64,000 bases of DNA from the NCBI GenBank assembly GCA_965237565.1, contig OZ250145.1, forward strand, positions 372,001 through 436,000, in the 5' to 3' direction. Origin of the DNA: JANQSP01 sp965237565 (lineage in GTDB: Bacteria; Bdellovibrionota; Bdellovibrionia; Bdellovibrionales; UBA1609). Made by a program: the position numbers and the translations under genes. Below are positions 41,592-50,900 of the stretch, in pieces (the stretch's first letter is position 1; every line of letters starts with the position of its first letter). The notes under the pieces are model-generated. The model did no database searches and was not told the DNA's origin. It worked only from the letters and a program-made list of their open reading frames with translations.

Positions 41592-42513
41592 AAAAAATTA
41601 TTATAAAATTTTACAAGTATCTGTTTTAGCCAGCCAATCCATCATAAAAAAGTCTTATCAAAAACTAGTGCGACTTTGTCATCCGGATCGAAATGAAAAT
41701 AGATTGGAAGCAGACAATTTGCTAAAAGATATCAATGAAGCCTATGCAGTTTTAAGTGATCCGTTCAAGAGAAAAAATTTTGACCAAGAGCTAAAAAAAC
41801 AAAAAGAGAAGGAGAATAAATCCCCTTCGGCCAAACCAATGTATGAAACATTTCATTCCCATCAAGCTTTTTCAGAAAAAGCCTTTATCTCCCAAAATCA
41901 AAGAACCAAATCAGCCACTCATTCCAACAAAGCAGAAAAGAAGATTTGCGGAGAGTTAGAAATTTCCCTTGAGGAAGCTGCCTTTGGTTGCCAAAAAAAA
42001 GTCTGGTTTGAAGAATTGAAAAAAAAACCTCAAGAGTTTGTTGTATCTATACCAGCTGGAATAAGAGACAAACAAAAATTAAAAATGAAAAGAAACTCTT
42101 GGAGAAAAAAAGAAGAACAAAATTTTTATGCTATCATTCGCTATAAAAAACATCCTTTATTTCAGGTAAGAAATGCAAATATTTTGTTGAATTTGCCTGT
42201 TCCTTTTACAAAAGCTATTTTGGGAAGTCCTTTCACTGTTCCCACATTGGGAGGGGATCAGGTTTGTTTTGATCTTCCTCCGTTTACACAAGCAGGAAAA
42301 AATATTCAATTATCTGGCCAAGGATTCCCTCTTTCTCAAGAATCCAAAAAGAAAGGCAACATGATCATAAGCATCTCTATTGAAATCCCCACTTATTTTT
42401 CAGAAGAAGAGAAAATTTGGATAAAAAAACTACAAAATCAGAACAGACCCTATCCGAAAATGAAAGAATTTGCTATAAAACTAAAGCAAATCTTCAGTAA
42501 AGTAAAAAAGTAG
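41584..42513 (+). CDS. DnaJ-like co-chaperone without zinc finger (CbpA type)
   Basis: 309 residues from GTG 41584 at the end of the grpE tail repeats. J domain (5-70) with the HPD tripeptide in CHPDRNE stimulates DnaK ATPase. A charged linker with His/Phe replaces the G/F region, no CxxCxGxG zinc repeats occur, and two substrate-binding beta domains follow (GELEISLEEAAFGCQKKVWFE, then ILLNLPVPFTKAILGSPFTVPTLGG). The type II architecture resembles CbpA, but the position after grpE suggests it is the working partner of that GrpE. Confidence 0.88.
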   Translation: MSKKNYYKILQVSVLASQSIIKKSYQKLVRLCHPDRNENRLEADNLLKDINEAYAVLSDPFKRKNFDQELKKQKEKENKSPSAKPMYETFHSHQAFSEKAFISQNQRTKSATHSNKAEKKICGELEISLEEAAFGCQKKVWFEELKKKPQEFVVSIPAGIRDKQKLKMKRNSWRKKEEQNFYAIIRYKKHPLFQVRNANILLNLPVPFTKAILGSPFTVPTLGGDQVCFDLPPFTQAGKNIQLSGQGFPLSQESKKKGNMIISISIEIPTYFSEEEKIWIKKLQNQNRPYPKMKEFAIKLKQIFSKVKK

Positions 42514-42548
42514 AAAAAAGACAAGAGAAAGGGTTTGGGAAAAATTAC

Positions 42549-44564
42549 GTGAGAAAAAGTTTTTTGATTTTTTTCTGCTTGTTGGCTTCTTGCTCTATCA
42601 CCCTTAAAAAAAATCTCAAAGTTTCCTTCACTCAACAAAAACAAGAAACAAAGTTAGAAGAGAAACCTTTACCTCAAAAAACTGCAAAAAGAAAAGAGAA
42701 GAGACAAGAAGTAAAAATTTCTCAATCAAAGATCAAATGGCTAAACAATCTTTTCGGACAAGCACAGATAAAGCCCTTAACAAAAAAGCAAGAGAAAAAA
42801 CTAAACCAGATGCTTCAAACTAGCAAAAAAAGTTCAATAAGTAGTAAAATTCTAATGACATTAGGAAAGCATTACACAAAAAAACTTTTGTATAAAAAAG
42901 CTTTAACCGCCTTTCAAAAAATAAAGGAGCCTCAGTGGAGAGCAGAAGCTTTATTAGAATCAGCAAAAATTTATCACAAGATCAAACAACCCTCCGAAGC
43001 CCTTTCCCTGTTTCGCATTCTTATCAATGAAGAAGAGCTTTCTCAAGAACTTCTCATTAAAGCATATCAGTTAAAATTATCCGTTCTTCTAGAAAACAAA
43101 TCCTCTAACCAAAAAGAAATCCTAAAAGTTTATTCTCAGCTTTTGGAAAACGAGAACAAAGCAATCTATAGCCAAAAAATGCGACGTCTGATCCTTGAAA
43201 TGAAAGAAAGTGATTTATTCAAAATCAAGGACGAAAATTTTCTGGAACCCATTCAAGGTCTTGTCTTTTTTTTAGTTGGAAAAACTTTTTTTTATCGGGA
43301 AAAATTTGACCGTGCTCTTTCTTTTTTCAAAAAATCTCTGCGTTTTTCTGAAGAAGGAGATTTGGAGAGAAAAACAATCAAATACATTCAAGCAATTGAA
43401 TCTAGAAAAAAAGTTCGCAGAAAATTAATTGGAGCTGTTCTCCCCCTAAGTGGTCCCTCGCAAAGAATTGGAAAAAGAAGTTTGAGAGGCCTGCAGATGG
43501 GATTAGGGCTTTATGCAAAAGAAAAAACTATTTTTCAACTCGTGATTTTAGATAGTCAAGGACAAGTAGATAAAGCAAGAAAAGCTGTTGAAAAGCTGGT
43601 AACCAAATACCATGTGATTGGCATCGTAGGAGGTGTGTTAAGCCGAACAGCTCAAGTCATCGCAGAGGAAGCCCAAAACTTTGGCATCCCATCTATTCTT
43701 ACTTCACAAAAAGCTGAGCTCACAAAAGTAGGCCGGTATGTTTTCCAAAATGGTCTCACTTCCCACTTGGTGATTGATCGCCTCGTTTCATTTTTAATGA
43801 ACCAACTAAATTTTAAACGTTTTGCCATTTTGTATCCAAATGATCCTTATGGAGTAGATTACGCAAATGCTTTTTGGTCCAGTGTAGAAAAAAAAGGAGG
43901 AAGCATCACAGGAGCACAAGTCTATAAGCCCAAACAAACTGATTTTAATGGACCAATCAGAAGACTTATTGGAACTTATTATGTAGAAGACCGCCTCCCA
44001 GAATATAAGAAGAAGTTGAAAGCTTGGTTCGAAAAAACATCCTATTCATACGGAAGTCGAGTTTCCCCACCGAACAATATTTTGTCTCCGATTCTTGATT
44101 TTCAAGCCTTGTTCATCCCCGACTCTTCTAAAGTGTTAAATTTGATAGCCCCGCACATCGCATACAATGACATAGAAGATCTTTATTTGGTGGGAACCAA
44201 CCTGTGGAATCAAGAAAGACATAAAAATATCAATCAAGCTTTTTTTGCGGACATTGGTTTGTCAGAAGAATCTTTTAAAAAGAGTGATTTTTATCAAAAA
44301 TTTCATTCTATTTTTAAACAAAAACCTGGACTTTTTGAATTGCAAGCTTATGAAGCTACCTTGGTATTGCGACAGGTGATTGCCGGAGGTGCAAACACAC
44401 GTAATGATTTAAGAGAAGATTTGAGTCGTTTAAAAAAATTTCAAGGCCCTTTAGGAGAAATTCTGATAACAAAAAATAGAGAATTTACTCACCAGCTAAA
44501 AATTTTCGAAATCGAAAATGGGGTCATTCAGCTTTTTTCAAAGACAAGAAAATTACCTCAATAA
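42549..44564 (+). CDS. Lipoprotein with TPR-like repeats and a periplasmic-binding (LpoA-like) domain
   Basis: 671 residues from GTG 42549. Lipobox LLASC (Cys 15), Lys/Gln-rich linker, TPR-like helical pairs (about 90-280: KKALTAFQKI, EALSLFRILI, RALSFFKKSLRFSE), then a type I periplasmic-binding fold (about 293-665) starting KLIGAVLPLSGPSQRIGKRSLRGLQMGL. This combination is that of LpoA, the outer-membrane activator of PBP1A, and of its relatives in other Gram-negatives. A PBP1A is encoded at 11252-13918, so the pairing is plausible but not shown. 35 bases after the dnaJ-like gene. Confidence 0.8.
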   Translation: MRKSFLIFFCLLASCSITLKKNLKVSFTQQKQETKLEEKPLPQKTAKRKEKRQEVKISQSKIKWLNNLFGQAQIKPLTKKQEKKLNQMLQTSKKSSISSKILMTLGKHYTKKLLYKKALTAFQKIKEPQWRAEALLESAKIYHKIKQPSEALSLFRILINEEELSQELLIKAYQLKLSVLLENKSSNQKEILKVYSQLLENENKAIYSQKMRRLILEMKESDLFKIKDENFLEPIQGLVFFLVGKTFFYREKFDRALSFFKKSLRFSEEGDLERKTIKYIQAIESRKKVRRKLIGAVLPLSGPSQRIGKRSLRGLQMGLGLYAKEKTIFQLVILDSQGQVDKARKAVEKLVTKYHVIGIVGGVLSRTAQVIAEEAQNFGIPSILTSQKAELTKVGRYVFQNGLTSHLVIDRLVSFLMNQLNFKRFAILYPNDPYGVDYANAFWSSVEKKGGSITGAQVYKPKQTDFNGPIRRLIGTYYVEDRLPEYKKKLKAWFEKTSYSYGSRVSPPNNILSPILDFQALFIPDSSKVLNLIAPHIAYNDIEDLYLVGTNLWNQERHKNINQAFFADIGLSEESFKKSDFYQKFHSIFKQKPGLFELQAYEATLVLRQVIAGGANTRNDLREDLSRLKKFQGPLGEILITKNREFTHQLKIFEIENGVIQLFSKTRKLPQ

Positions 44565-44658
44565 TCCAGACTCGTGGCGATTTTTTCAATTTTTAATGCT
44601 CTAAATTAAAGCTCCCTGTTCCTCATCCGAAAAGAGAAAGTATATAAGGAAACCAATT

Positions 44659-47082
44659 ATGAATAATAAAATTCAGATCCCTGAAATTCTTCCACTCCTA
44701 CCTGTGAGGGATGCTGTTGTCTTTCCCTATATGCTTTTATCCCTATACGTAGGAAGAGAATCTTCCAAAAAAGCAGTGGAGGAAGCTTTAAAGAAAAGTC
44801 GTATCATTTTTTTATCTTCACAAAAAACTCCAGAACAAGAAAAAATTACCGAAGTCTCCATTTTTAAAGTAGGAACTGCCGCCATTATATTACGAATGAG
44901 AAAACTAAAAGATGGACGAATGAAGGTGCTGGTACAAGGTCTCACAAGAGGAACTATTGAGAAATTTAAGACCATTGAAAATTCTCACTGCGAAGTGAAG
45001 ATTCAAGAGATCCAGGACTTGGAAAATATGATCCTCTCAGAAAAAGGCAAAGAGTTGATGCTTCAAGTGAAGGATAGCTTGAGAACCCTCACTGCATTAG
45101 GGGGACAATCTTTTCCGGATCTGTTGATGATTTTAGATGAGATCAACCATCCGGGGAGACTTGCTGACTTAGTCACAGGACACTACGAATTAAAAGCTTC
45201 AGAAATGCAAAACATTTTAGAAATTTTTGATCCAGAAGATCGATTGAAATATCTTTTTCAGATTCTCAATGAGAAAAAAGACTTCATTCGCATGCAAATG
45301 CAAAATCGTATCAAAAAACTAGTGAAAAATAATCTTTCCACATCTGCCCAAGAATCTTCTCTCGGCAACCAGTTTTCCCCTTTTTCTCAACAAGCAAATC
45401 AGCTAGATCCAAAGACCGAAGAATTTCAGGAACTCACAAAAAAAATTATGGACGCCCAAATTCGTCCAGAAGAAAATCAAAAAGAAACTCTCAAACAACT
45501 GGCTCGTTTGGAAAAAATGCACCCAGAATCCAGCGAAGCCTCTATGATAAGAACATACTTGGATTGGCTCATCGAATTACCCTGGAACAAATACACAAAA
45601 GATAACCTAGATTTAAAAAGAGCTCGCCAAATTTTAGAAGAAGACCATCATGGCCTTCACGAAGTGAAAGAAAGAATCCTAGAATTTTTGGCTGTACGAA
45701 AATTAAAAAAAGGGAGCCAAGTGAAAGGTCCTATTTTGTGTTTTGTCGGCCCTCCGGGAGTGGGAAAGACTTCTTTAGGGCAAAGCATTGCGAAAGCCAT
45801 GGAGAGAAAGTATACGCGTATTTCCCTAGGAGGAATCAAAGATGAAGCAGAAATTCGTGGACATAGGCGCACTTATGTGGGAGCTATGCCAGGAAAAATC
45901 ATACAAGCCCTAAAACAGGTGCAATCCAATAATCCACTTTTGGTTTTGGATGAAATCGATAAGCTGGGAGCGGATTTTCGTGGAGACCCAAGTGCAGCAA
46001 TGCTAGAAGTTTTGGATCCAGAGCAAAATTTTTCATTTAGAGATCACTATTTAAACTTGAATTTTGATCTCAGTCGGATCATGTTTATTGCTACAGCAAA
46101 TATTTTCGAAAATATCCCCTATGCTCTTAGAGACCGAATGGAAACCATTTTTATTTCTGGCTACACCTTGAAAGAAAAAATAGAGATTGCCAAAAAATAT
46201 ATTATTGATAAGCAGATCAAAGACCATGGCATCACCAATCAAAATATACAGCTTAATGAAAAAAGTATTGAGTACGTTATTTCCAATTATACGAAAGAAG
46301 CTGGGCTAAGAAATCTCACCCGTGAGATAGGCTCTCTTTGTAGAAAAATAGCGAAAAAAATAGTGCTGAAAGAGAAAAATTCTTCTTTTTTAACACCGAA
46401 AAAAATTACAGAACTATTGGGACCAGCAAAATACTCAAAAGAAAGTCCTTTGCGGGAAAACACAATTGGTGTCAGTACAGGTCTAGCTTGGACACAAGTA
46501 GGCGGGGAAATTTTATATGTGGAAGCCATTCGAATCAGCAACCAGACAAACAACAAAGGAATTATCTTGACCGGACAATTGGGCAAAGTAATGAAAGAAT
46601 CGGCAAAGGCAGCTTACTCTTATGTACGATCTTATGCAGAGAAAATTGGAATTCCCACAAATTGGTTTAAGAAAAATGAAATCCATATTCACTTGCCAGC
46701 TGGAGCTACTCCCAAGGACGGTCCATCGGCTGGAGTGGCACTATCTACTGCACTAGTTAGCTTGATCACCCACACAGCGGTAAGAAAAGACATCGCAATG
46801 ACAGGAGAGATCGGCTTACAAGGACAAGTGCTTCCCGTTGGAGGTGTAAAAGAAAAAGCTCTAGCCGCTTTGAATCAAGGTATCTTGAATGTGATCTTGC
46901 CAATGAAAAACCGCCCCGATATTGAAGATGAAAATAGCAAAGATAACACCCTAAAAGAATTGCGAGAAAAAATTAACTTTATTTATGTAGAAAATTTAAA
47001 TGAAGTGTTTTCTATCGTGTTTGCCGAGAAACAAAAAAATCAAGGTGTAGGGGAAAAACTTTCCGTCTCTATTGCTTCGTAA
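44659..47082 (+). CDS. lon: ATP-dependent protease Lon
   Basis: 807 residues. Degrades misfolded and regulatory proteins. N-terminal substrate domain (11-205), AAA+ module with GPPGVGKTS (about 358-366) and LGGIKDEAEIRGHRRTYVGAMPG (about 394-416), and C-terminal serine/lysine protease domain with the catalytic Ser in PKDGPSAGVA (about 686-695) and Lys in GGVKEKALAA (about 731-740). ATAAGGA 10 bases before ATG 44659. The last 43 bases overlap the convergent HTH gene. Single-gene transcript likely; no heat-shock promoter recognised. Confidence 0.97.
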   Translation: MNNKIQIPEILPLLPVRDAVVFPYMLLSLYVGRESSKKAVEEALKKSRIIFLSSQKTPEQEKITEVSIFKVGTAAIILRMRKLKDGRMKVLVQGLTRGTIEKFKTIENSHCEVKIQEIQDLENMILSEKGKELMLQVKDSLRTLTALGGQSFPDLLMILDEINHPGRLADLVTGHYELKASEMQNILEIFDPEDRLKYLFQILNEKKDFIRMQMQNRIKKLVKNNLSTSAQESSLGNQFSPFSQQANQLDPKTEEFQELTKKIMDAQIRPEENQKETLKQLARLEKMHPESSEASMIRTYLDWLIELPWNKYTKDNLDLKRARQILEEDHHGLHEVKERILEFLAVRKLKKGSQVKGPILCFVGPPGVGKTSLGQSIAKAMERKYTRISLGGIKDEAEIRGHRRTYVGAMPGKIIQALKQVQSNNPLLVLDEIDKLGADFRGDPSAAMLEVLDPEQNFSFRDHYLNLNFDLSRIMFIATANIFENIPYALRDRMETIFISGYTLKEKIEIAKKYIIDKQIKDHGITNQNIQLNEKSIEYVISNYTKEAGLRNLTREIGSLCRKIAKKIVLKEKNSSFLTPKKITELLGPAKYSKESPLRENTIGVSTGLAWTQVGGEILYVEAIRISNQTNNKGIILTGQLGKVMKESAKAAYSYVRSYAEKIGIPTNWFKKNEIHIHLPAGATPKDGPSAGVALSTALVSLITHTAVRKDIAMTGEIGLQGQVLPVGGVKEKALAALNQGILNVILPMKNRPDIEDENSKDNTLKELREKINFIYVENLNEVFSIVFAEKQKNQGVGEKLSVSIAS

Positions 47083-47576
47083 TCTAGTTCTTCAAAATGT
47101 TTTTCTGTCGAAACTTTTTTTGGCTCTTCCAACCAGTCGGCCAATTCTTTTTCCTGATGCAAGATGGATTTTAGATCACGATTTTCCTTTTCTAATAAAG
47201 CCAGCAAAGTTTTTAAGTCAGATATTTCATCTTGTTGTTTCAGAATTTTTTGATCCTTTTCCATCAATCGTTCTTGTTGAGAAAGCAAAAACTTCTCAAA
47301 AGATTTTTTCCATTCCAAAGAAGCAATCAAGCTGGATTTTTTTGTTTCTTTTTCTTCGGTAATTTTCTCATTTGATAACTGAAAAGAAGTGGTTCTTATG
47401 CTTCTAGAATGTGGCATAAACTCGCCAGAAGAACCCCAACTTTGGTCCTGTAAAAAATATTTTCCTGACTCCAAGCGAAAAGGAATCTGTTCAAAGCGAA
47501 TCCTTCTTCTTAAAGTAGAAATACTGATGCCATATTTACTTGAATACTCAAGCAGGGGTATCCACTGACTATCCAT
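47040..47576 (-). CDS. Small HTH (MerR/excisionase-like) plus coiled-coil protein
   Basis: 178 residues from ATG 47576 (MDSQWIPLLEYSSKYGISISTLRRRI). Residues 5-45 follow the MerR/Xis winged-helix pattern: helix, turn (YGISISTLRRRI), then a wing RLESGKYFL. Residues about 85-150 form a coiled coil (QQERLMEKDQKILKQQDEISDLKTLLALLEKENRDL). The acidic C-terminus lies antisense to the end of lon. Probably a DNA-binding regulator or scaffolding protein; target unknown. Confidence 0.65.
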   Translation of the reverse strand: MDSQWIPLLEYSSKYGISISTLRRRIRFEQIPFRLESGKYFLQDQSWGSSGEFMPHSRSIRTTSFQLSNEKITEEKETKKSSLIASLEWKKSFEKFLLSQQERLMEKDQKILKQQDEISDLKTLLALLEKENRDLKSILHQEKELADWLEEPKKVSTEKHFEELDYEAIETESFSPTP

Positions 47577-47834
47577 TTTAAACACTCTCAGATGGTTTCA
47601 GAGCAGTTTTAACAAAGCTTACAATGTTTTGGAAACATAAAAATTAGGACTCTTACAACTTTTTTTTAAGATAAAGCAGCAAAAACATGAAAATCAGGAT
47701 TTTTATGAAGCCTCTTACTAAAAACTCTAAAAAAAAAGATTCCAAAGTTTGAAAACCCATCAGAAAATGAATAGCCAATCCTCTGATTATCCAAAAATAC
47801 CAAAAATAGAAGTGATGTCACAAGCCCTATATGG

Positions 47835-49283
47835 TCAGTAACTGTATATATTTTGGAGCAGGGAAGGAAAAACCCCCATCAGGAGCAAAGATAAAGCCAG
47901 CACAAAAATAATAGATAGAAAAAAGGGATGAAGATGAAAAGAGTCACTTAAATTCCCTTCCTTTTTGTTCGTGTAAAGTAGCATGATAGGTTTTAAATAA
48001 TAAAATAAGCTAATACTAGAACCCAGAAGAACCCAAAAAACCATCCCAAAAAATTTTTGTTCCAAAAGGGATTGAAAAAGAAAAAACTTGGCCACAAAAC
48101 CTCCTGTAGGAGGAAGACCAGCTAAGCTAAATAAGAAAATGCTGAGAGACAATCCAAACAAAGGATTTTTGTTTCCCACTCCCTTAATTTTTTCTAAACT
48201 TAATCTGCTATCAGCTTTTTTCTCAAAAGGCCTAAGACAAATAAAAGCCCCTAGCGTCATAAACATGTAAACAACTAAATAATAGAACAAGCCAAAAAAG
48301 GCTCCGGAAGCATCTTTTTGAATGGCAATAAGTAAAAGTAATAAATATCCAGAATGAGCGATAGTGGAAAAAAGCAACATTTTTTTTAGGTCTGATTGGA
48401 CCAAAGCAATAATATTTCCAAACAAAATACTAAGGACAGCCAGCCATTGCAGACCATAGAGAAATGAAGAAAAATCTATCTTTGAAAAGATTCCTTTTGT
48501 CCAATCAAATAGTAGAACAAAAACAGCAAGCTTGAGCCCCACAGCCATAAATATCAACAGAGGTGTGAAAGATCCTCGATAAACATCCGGCAACCAAAAT
48601 TGAAAAGGGAAAATAGAAATTTTGAATAAAAATCCAACCATTAAAAAAACCAAAGCCAAAACAAAAAATCTGGATTGAATCAGTAACTGTGGATTTTCTT
48701 TTAAAACTTGAGCCAAATCAAAATGACCAATAGATCCGAAAACAAAAGAAATTCCATAAAGAAGGAGAGCTGAAGCCAAAGAACCCAAAACAAAATACTT
48801 AAAGCTTGCAGATAAAGACTGGGGCCCCGTATCTCCAAGAGCAATCAATAAGTAAAAACAAAGAGATGCTACTTCCAACCCAATAAAAGTCATGAGCAAA
48901 TCGCCTGATTGAACCAGTATCATTAAACCCAACAAAGACCCTAATTGTAAAAAAATAGTTTCAGAAAATTTTTTCATATTCACTTGTGGATGAAAAAGAG
49001 TGATGGTAACCACGAATAGGCTTAGGATCTGTAAAGCAAAAGTTCCCCAAAATCGTGCAGAATTCAAAACTAAGGTAGAAGAAAATATGGTGAGCGAAGT
49101 CTCATCAGAAAAAGGTCCGCTGAGAAGCAAAAGAACCATAGAAGTCAAAAGAGCAAATAAAGCAATGCCCAAGACCAAAAAAGGAGAGGGCTCTTGATTT
49201 TTATTTAAAACTTTCAGTGTTAAAGGAAAGAGGCTGAATAAAAACAAAATCCAGATGGGAGAACTTAAGAGAAGATCATTCAT
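47835..49283 (-). CDS. nuoN: NADH-quinone oxidoreductase subunit N
   Basis: 482 residues, about 14 membrane helices. Antiporter-like proton-pumping subunit of complex I. Conserved: GLEVASLCFYLLIAL (Glu in helix 5), FLFKISIFPFQFWLPDVYRGS (Lys in helix 7), KKMLLFSTIAHSGYLLL (Lys in the discontinuous helix), SLAGLPPTGGFVAKFFLF. ATG overlaps the nuoM stop as ATGA. Last gene of the nuo cluster. Confidence 0.95.
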   Translation of the reverse strand: MNDLLLSSPIWILFLFSLFPLTLKVLNKNQEPSPFLVLGIALFALLTSMVLLLLSGPFSDETSLTIFSSTLVLNSARFWGTFALQILSLFVVTITLFHPQVNMKKFSETIFLQLGSLLGLMILVQSGDLLMTFIGLEVASLCFYLLIALGDTGPQSLSASFKYFVLGSLASALLLYGISFVFGSIGHFDLAQVLKENPQLLIQSRFFVLALVFLMVGFLFKISIFPFQFWLPDVYRGSFTPLLIFMAVGLKLAVFVLLFDWTKGIFSKIDFSSFLYGLQWLAVLSILFGNIIALVQSDLKKMLLFSTIAHSGYLLLLLIAIQKDASGAFFGLFYYLVVYMFMTLGAFICLRPFEKKADSRLSLEKIKGVGNKNPLFGLSLSIFLFSLAGLPPTGGFVAKFFLFQSLLEQKFFGMVFWVLLGSSISLFYYLKPIMLLYTNKKEGNLSDSFHLHPFFLSIIFVLALSLLLMGVFPSLLQNIYSY

Positions 49284-50899
49284 GGAATCACTCCGAATGG
49301 AAGAGTTTTACTGCTGATATTTTCTTTTTGCACTGTCTGAACTCGATCTGCTTTGCTCAGTTTTTTTTCCGCTTGTATTTCGTGTAAGCTTCGCACTTTT
49401 TCCACGCTCAAACGATAATTCATTTTGTTTTCATCCAGATGATTAAGACTTGATAGAGAGTAGTTTAGAAAAAAATGAGGAAAGACTCCCATAAAAAAGA
49501 CAAGAAAAACAAAAGGGAGAAAAATAAAAATCTCTCGCCTAGAAAGAGCAGATACTTTCTCAGAAAAATTAACCACAGGACCAAAAAACACACGATGAAT
49601 GAGATACAACATATAGACTGCACTCAAAACAACTCCCCAAATGGGTAAGATGATTCCCGCAACTTGGTGACTAGAAAACGCCCCCATTAAAACCAAAAAC
49701 TCAGAAATAAAACCACCAGTCATAGGAAAAGCCATCACCGATAAAGAAATGAGAATGAAAAAAGTAGCGAGGTAGGGCATTTTTTTGGCCAGACCTCCAT
49801 AGTCAGAAATATTCAGCGAGTGAACCCTCTCATAGATCGCACCCAATAGTAAAAACAATCCGGCAGAGGAAATGGCATGAGTGAGCATTTGGTAAAAAGA
49901 GCCTGTGAGGCCATAAAAATTTAAACTAAAAAGCCCCAAAAGAACATATCCCATGTGAGAGATAGAAGAATAAGCTACCAGTTTTTTCATATTCTTTTGA
50001 GACAAAGCCATCACGGCTCCATAGAGAATCCCCAATCCAGCTATCAAAGTTATTGGAAGAGCAAAAAATGCAATCGATTGAGGGAAGATGGGTAAAATAA
50101 AACGCAAGAAACCATAAGCTCCCATCTTTAGAATCACAGCAGCTAATAAAGCGGAACCCGGTGCCGGAGCTTCCACATGAGCCAAGGGAAGCCAAGTGTG
50201 AAAAGGCACAAGAGAAAGTTTTATGGAAAAAGCAAGAAAAAAGCAGAAAAACAAAATGTTTTGCATATTGAACACATTTGTTTTTGAAAAAGGAAGTTCC
50301 AAACGATAAAAATCCAAAACCGAAGCACTCATCTGAGGCAAGCTTAAAGCACTAAGATTCATCAAGGTAACAATAGCAACGAGAAGAAACAAAGAACCAA
50401 AAGCCGTGTAAATAAAAAACTTAAAAGCCGCATAGATTCTTTTTTCTCCTCCCCAAATGCCAATAATAAAGTAAAGAGGAATGAGAGAACTTTCAAAAAA
50501 CACATAAAACAAAATAGCATCTAAAGCCAAAAAGCTCCCAACCACAGAGGAAATTATGAGAAACAAGCATGCGTAAAAAACAGAAATTTTTTCTTGAATG
50601 AGATTCCAAGAAGCTCCCACACAAATGGGAAGCAAAAAGGCAGTTAGAATCACAAACCAAAAGGAAATTCCGTCTATGCCCACAAAATATTGAATCCCAA
50701 AAGCAGGGAACCAAGATGCTTGTTCTACCATTTGCAATTTTTCACTCGAAGGATCAAAAAATAGAAAGAGCAAAAGACTGAAAAGAAAATAAAGAAAAGA
50801 AAAAGAAATCGCCAGCCTTTTTGACAAAACCACATTTCCTACCAATGCAATCACTAGGCTAAAAAAAATCGGCATAAAAATTAAAGCTGATAACATCAT
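49280..50899 (-). CDS. nuoM: NADH-quinone oxidoreductase subunit M
   Basis: 539 residues from ATG 50899, next to a GGGGTG ribosome-like site and 1 base after the nuoL stop; upstream in-frame TTG would overlap nuoL. Proton-pumping membrane subunit: FFESSLIPLYFIIGIWGG (Glu), SIKLSLVPFHTWLPLAHVEAPAPGSALLAAVILKMGAYG (Lys and Lys), KKLVAYSSISHMGYVLLG. The C-terminal 60 residues form a polar, non-conserved extension. Confidence 0.95.
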   Translation of the reverse strand: MMLSALIFMPIFFSLVIALVGNVVLSKRLAISFSFLYFLFSLLLFLFFDPSSEKLQMVEQASWFPAFGIQYFVGIDGISFWFVILTAFLLPICVGASWNLIQEKISVFYACLFLIISSVVGSFLALDAILFYVFFESSLIPLYFIIGIWGGEKRIYAAFKFFIYTAFGSLFLLVAIVTLMNLSALSLPQMSASVLDFYRLELPFSKTNVFNMQNILFFCFFLAFSIKLSLVPFHTWLPLAHVEAPAPGSALLAAVILKMGAYGFLRFILPIFPQSIAFFALPITLIAGLGILYGAVMALSQKNMKKLVAYSSISHMGYVLLGLFSLNFYGLTGSFYQMLTHAISSAGLFLLLGAIYERVHSLNISDYGGLAKKMPYLATFFILISLSVMAFPMTGGFISEFLVLMGAFSSHQVAGIILPIWGVVLSAVYMLYLIHRVFFGPVVNFSEKVSALSRREIFIFLPFVFLVFFMGVFPHFFLNYSLSSLNHLDENKMNYRLSVEKVRSLHEIQAEKKLSKADRVQTVQKENISSKTLPFGVIP

Positions 50900-50900
50900 T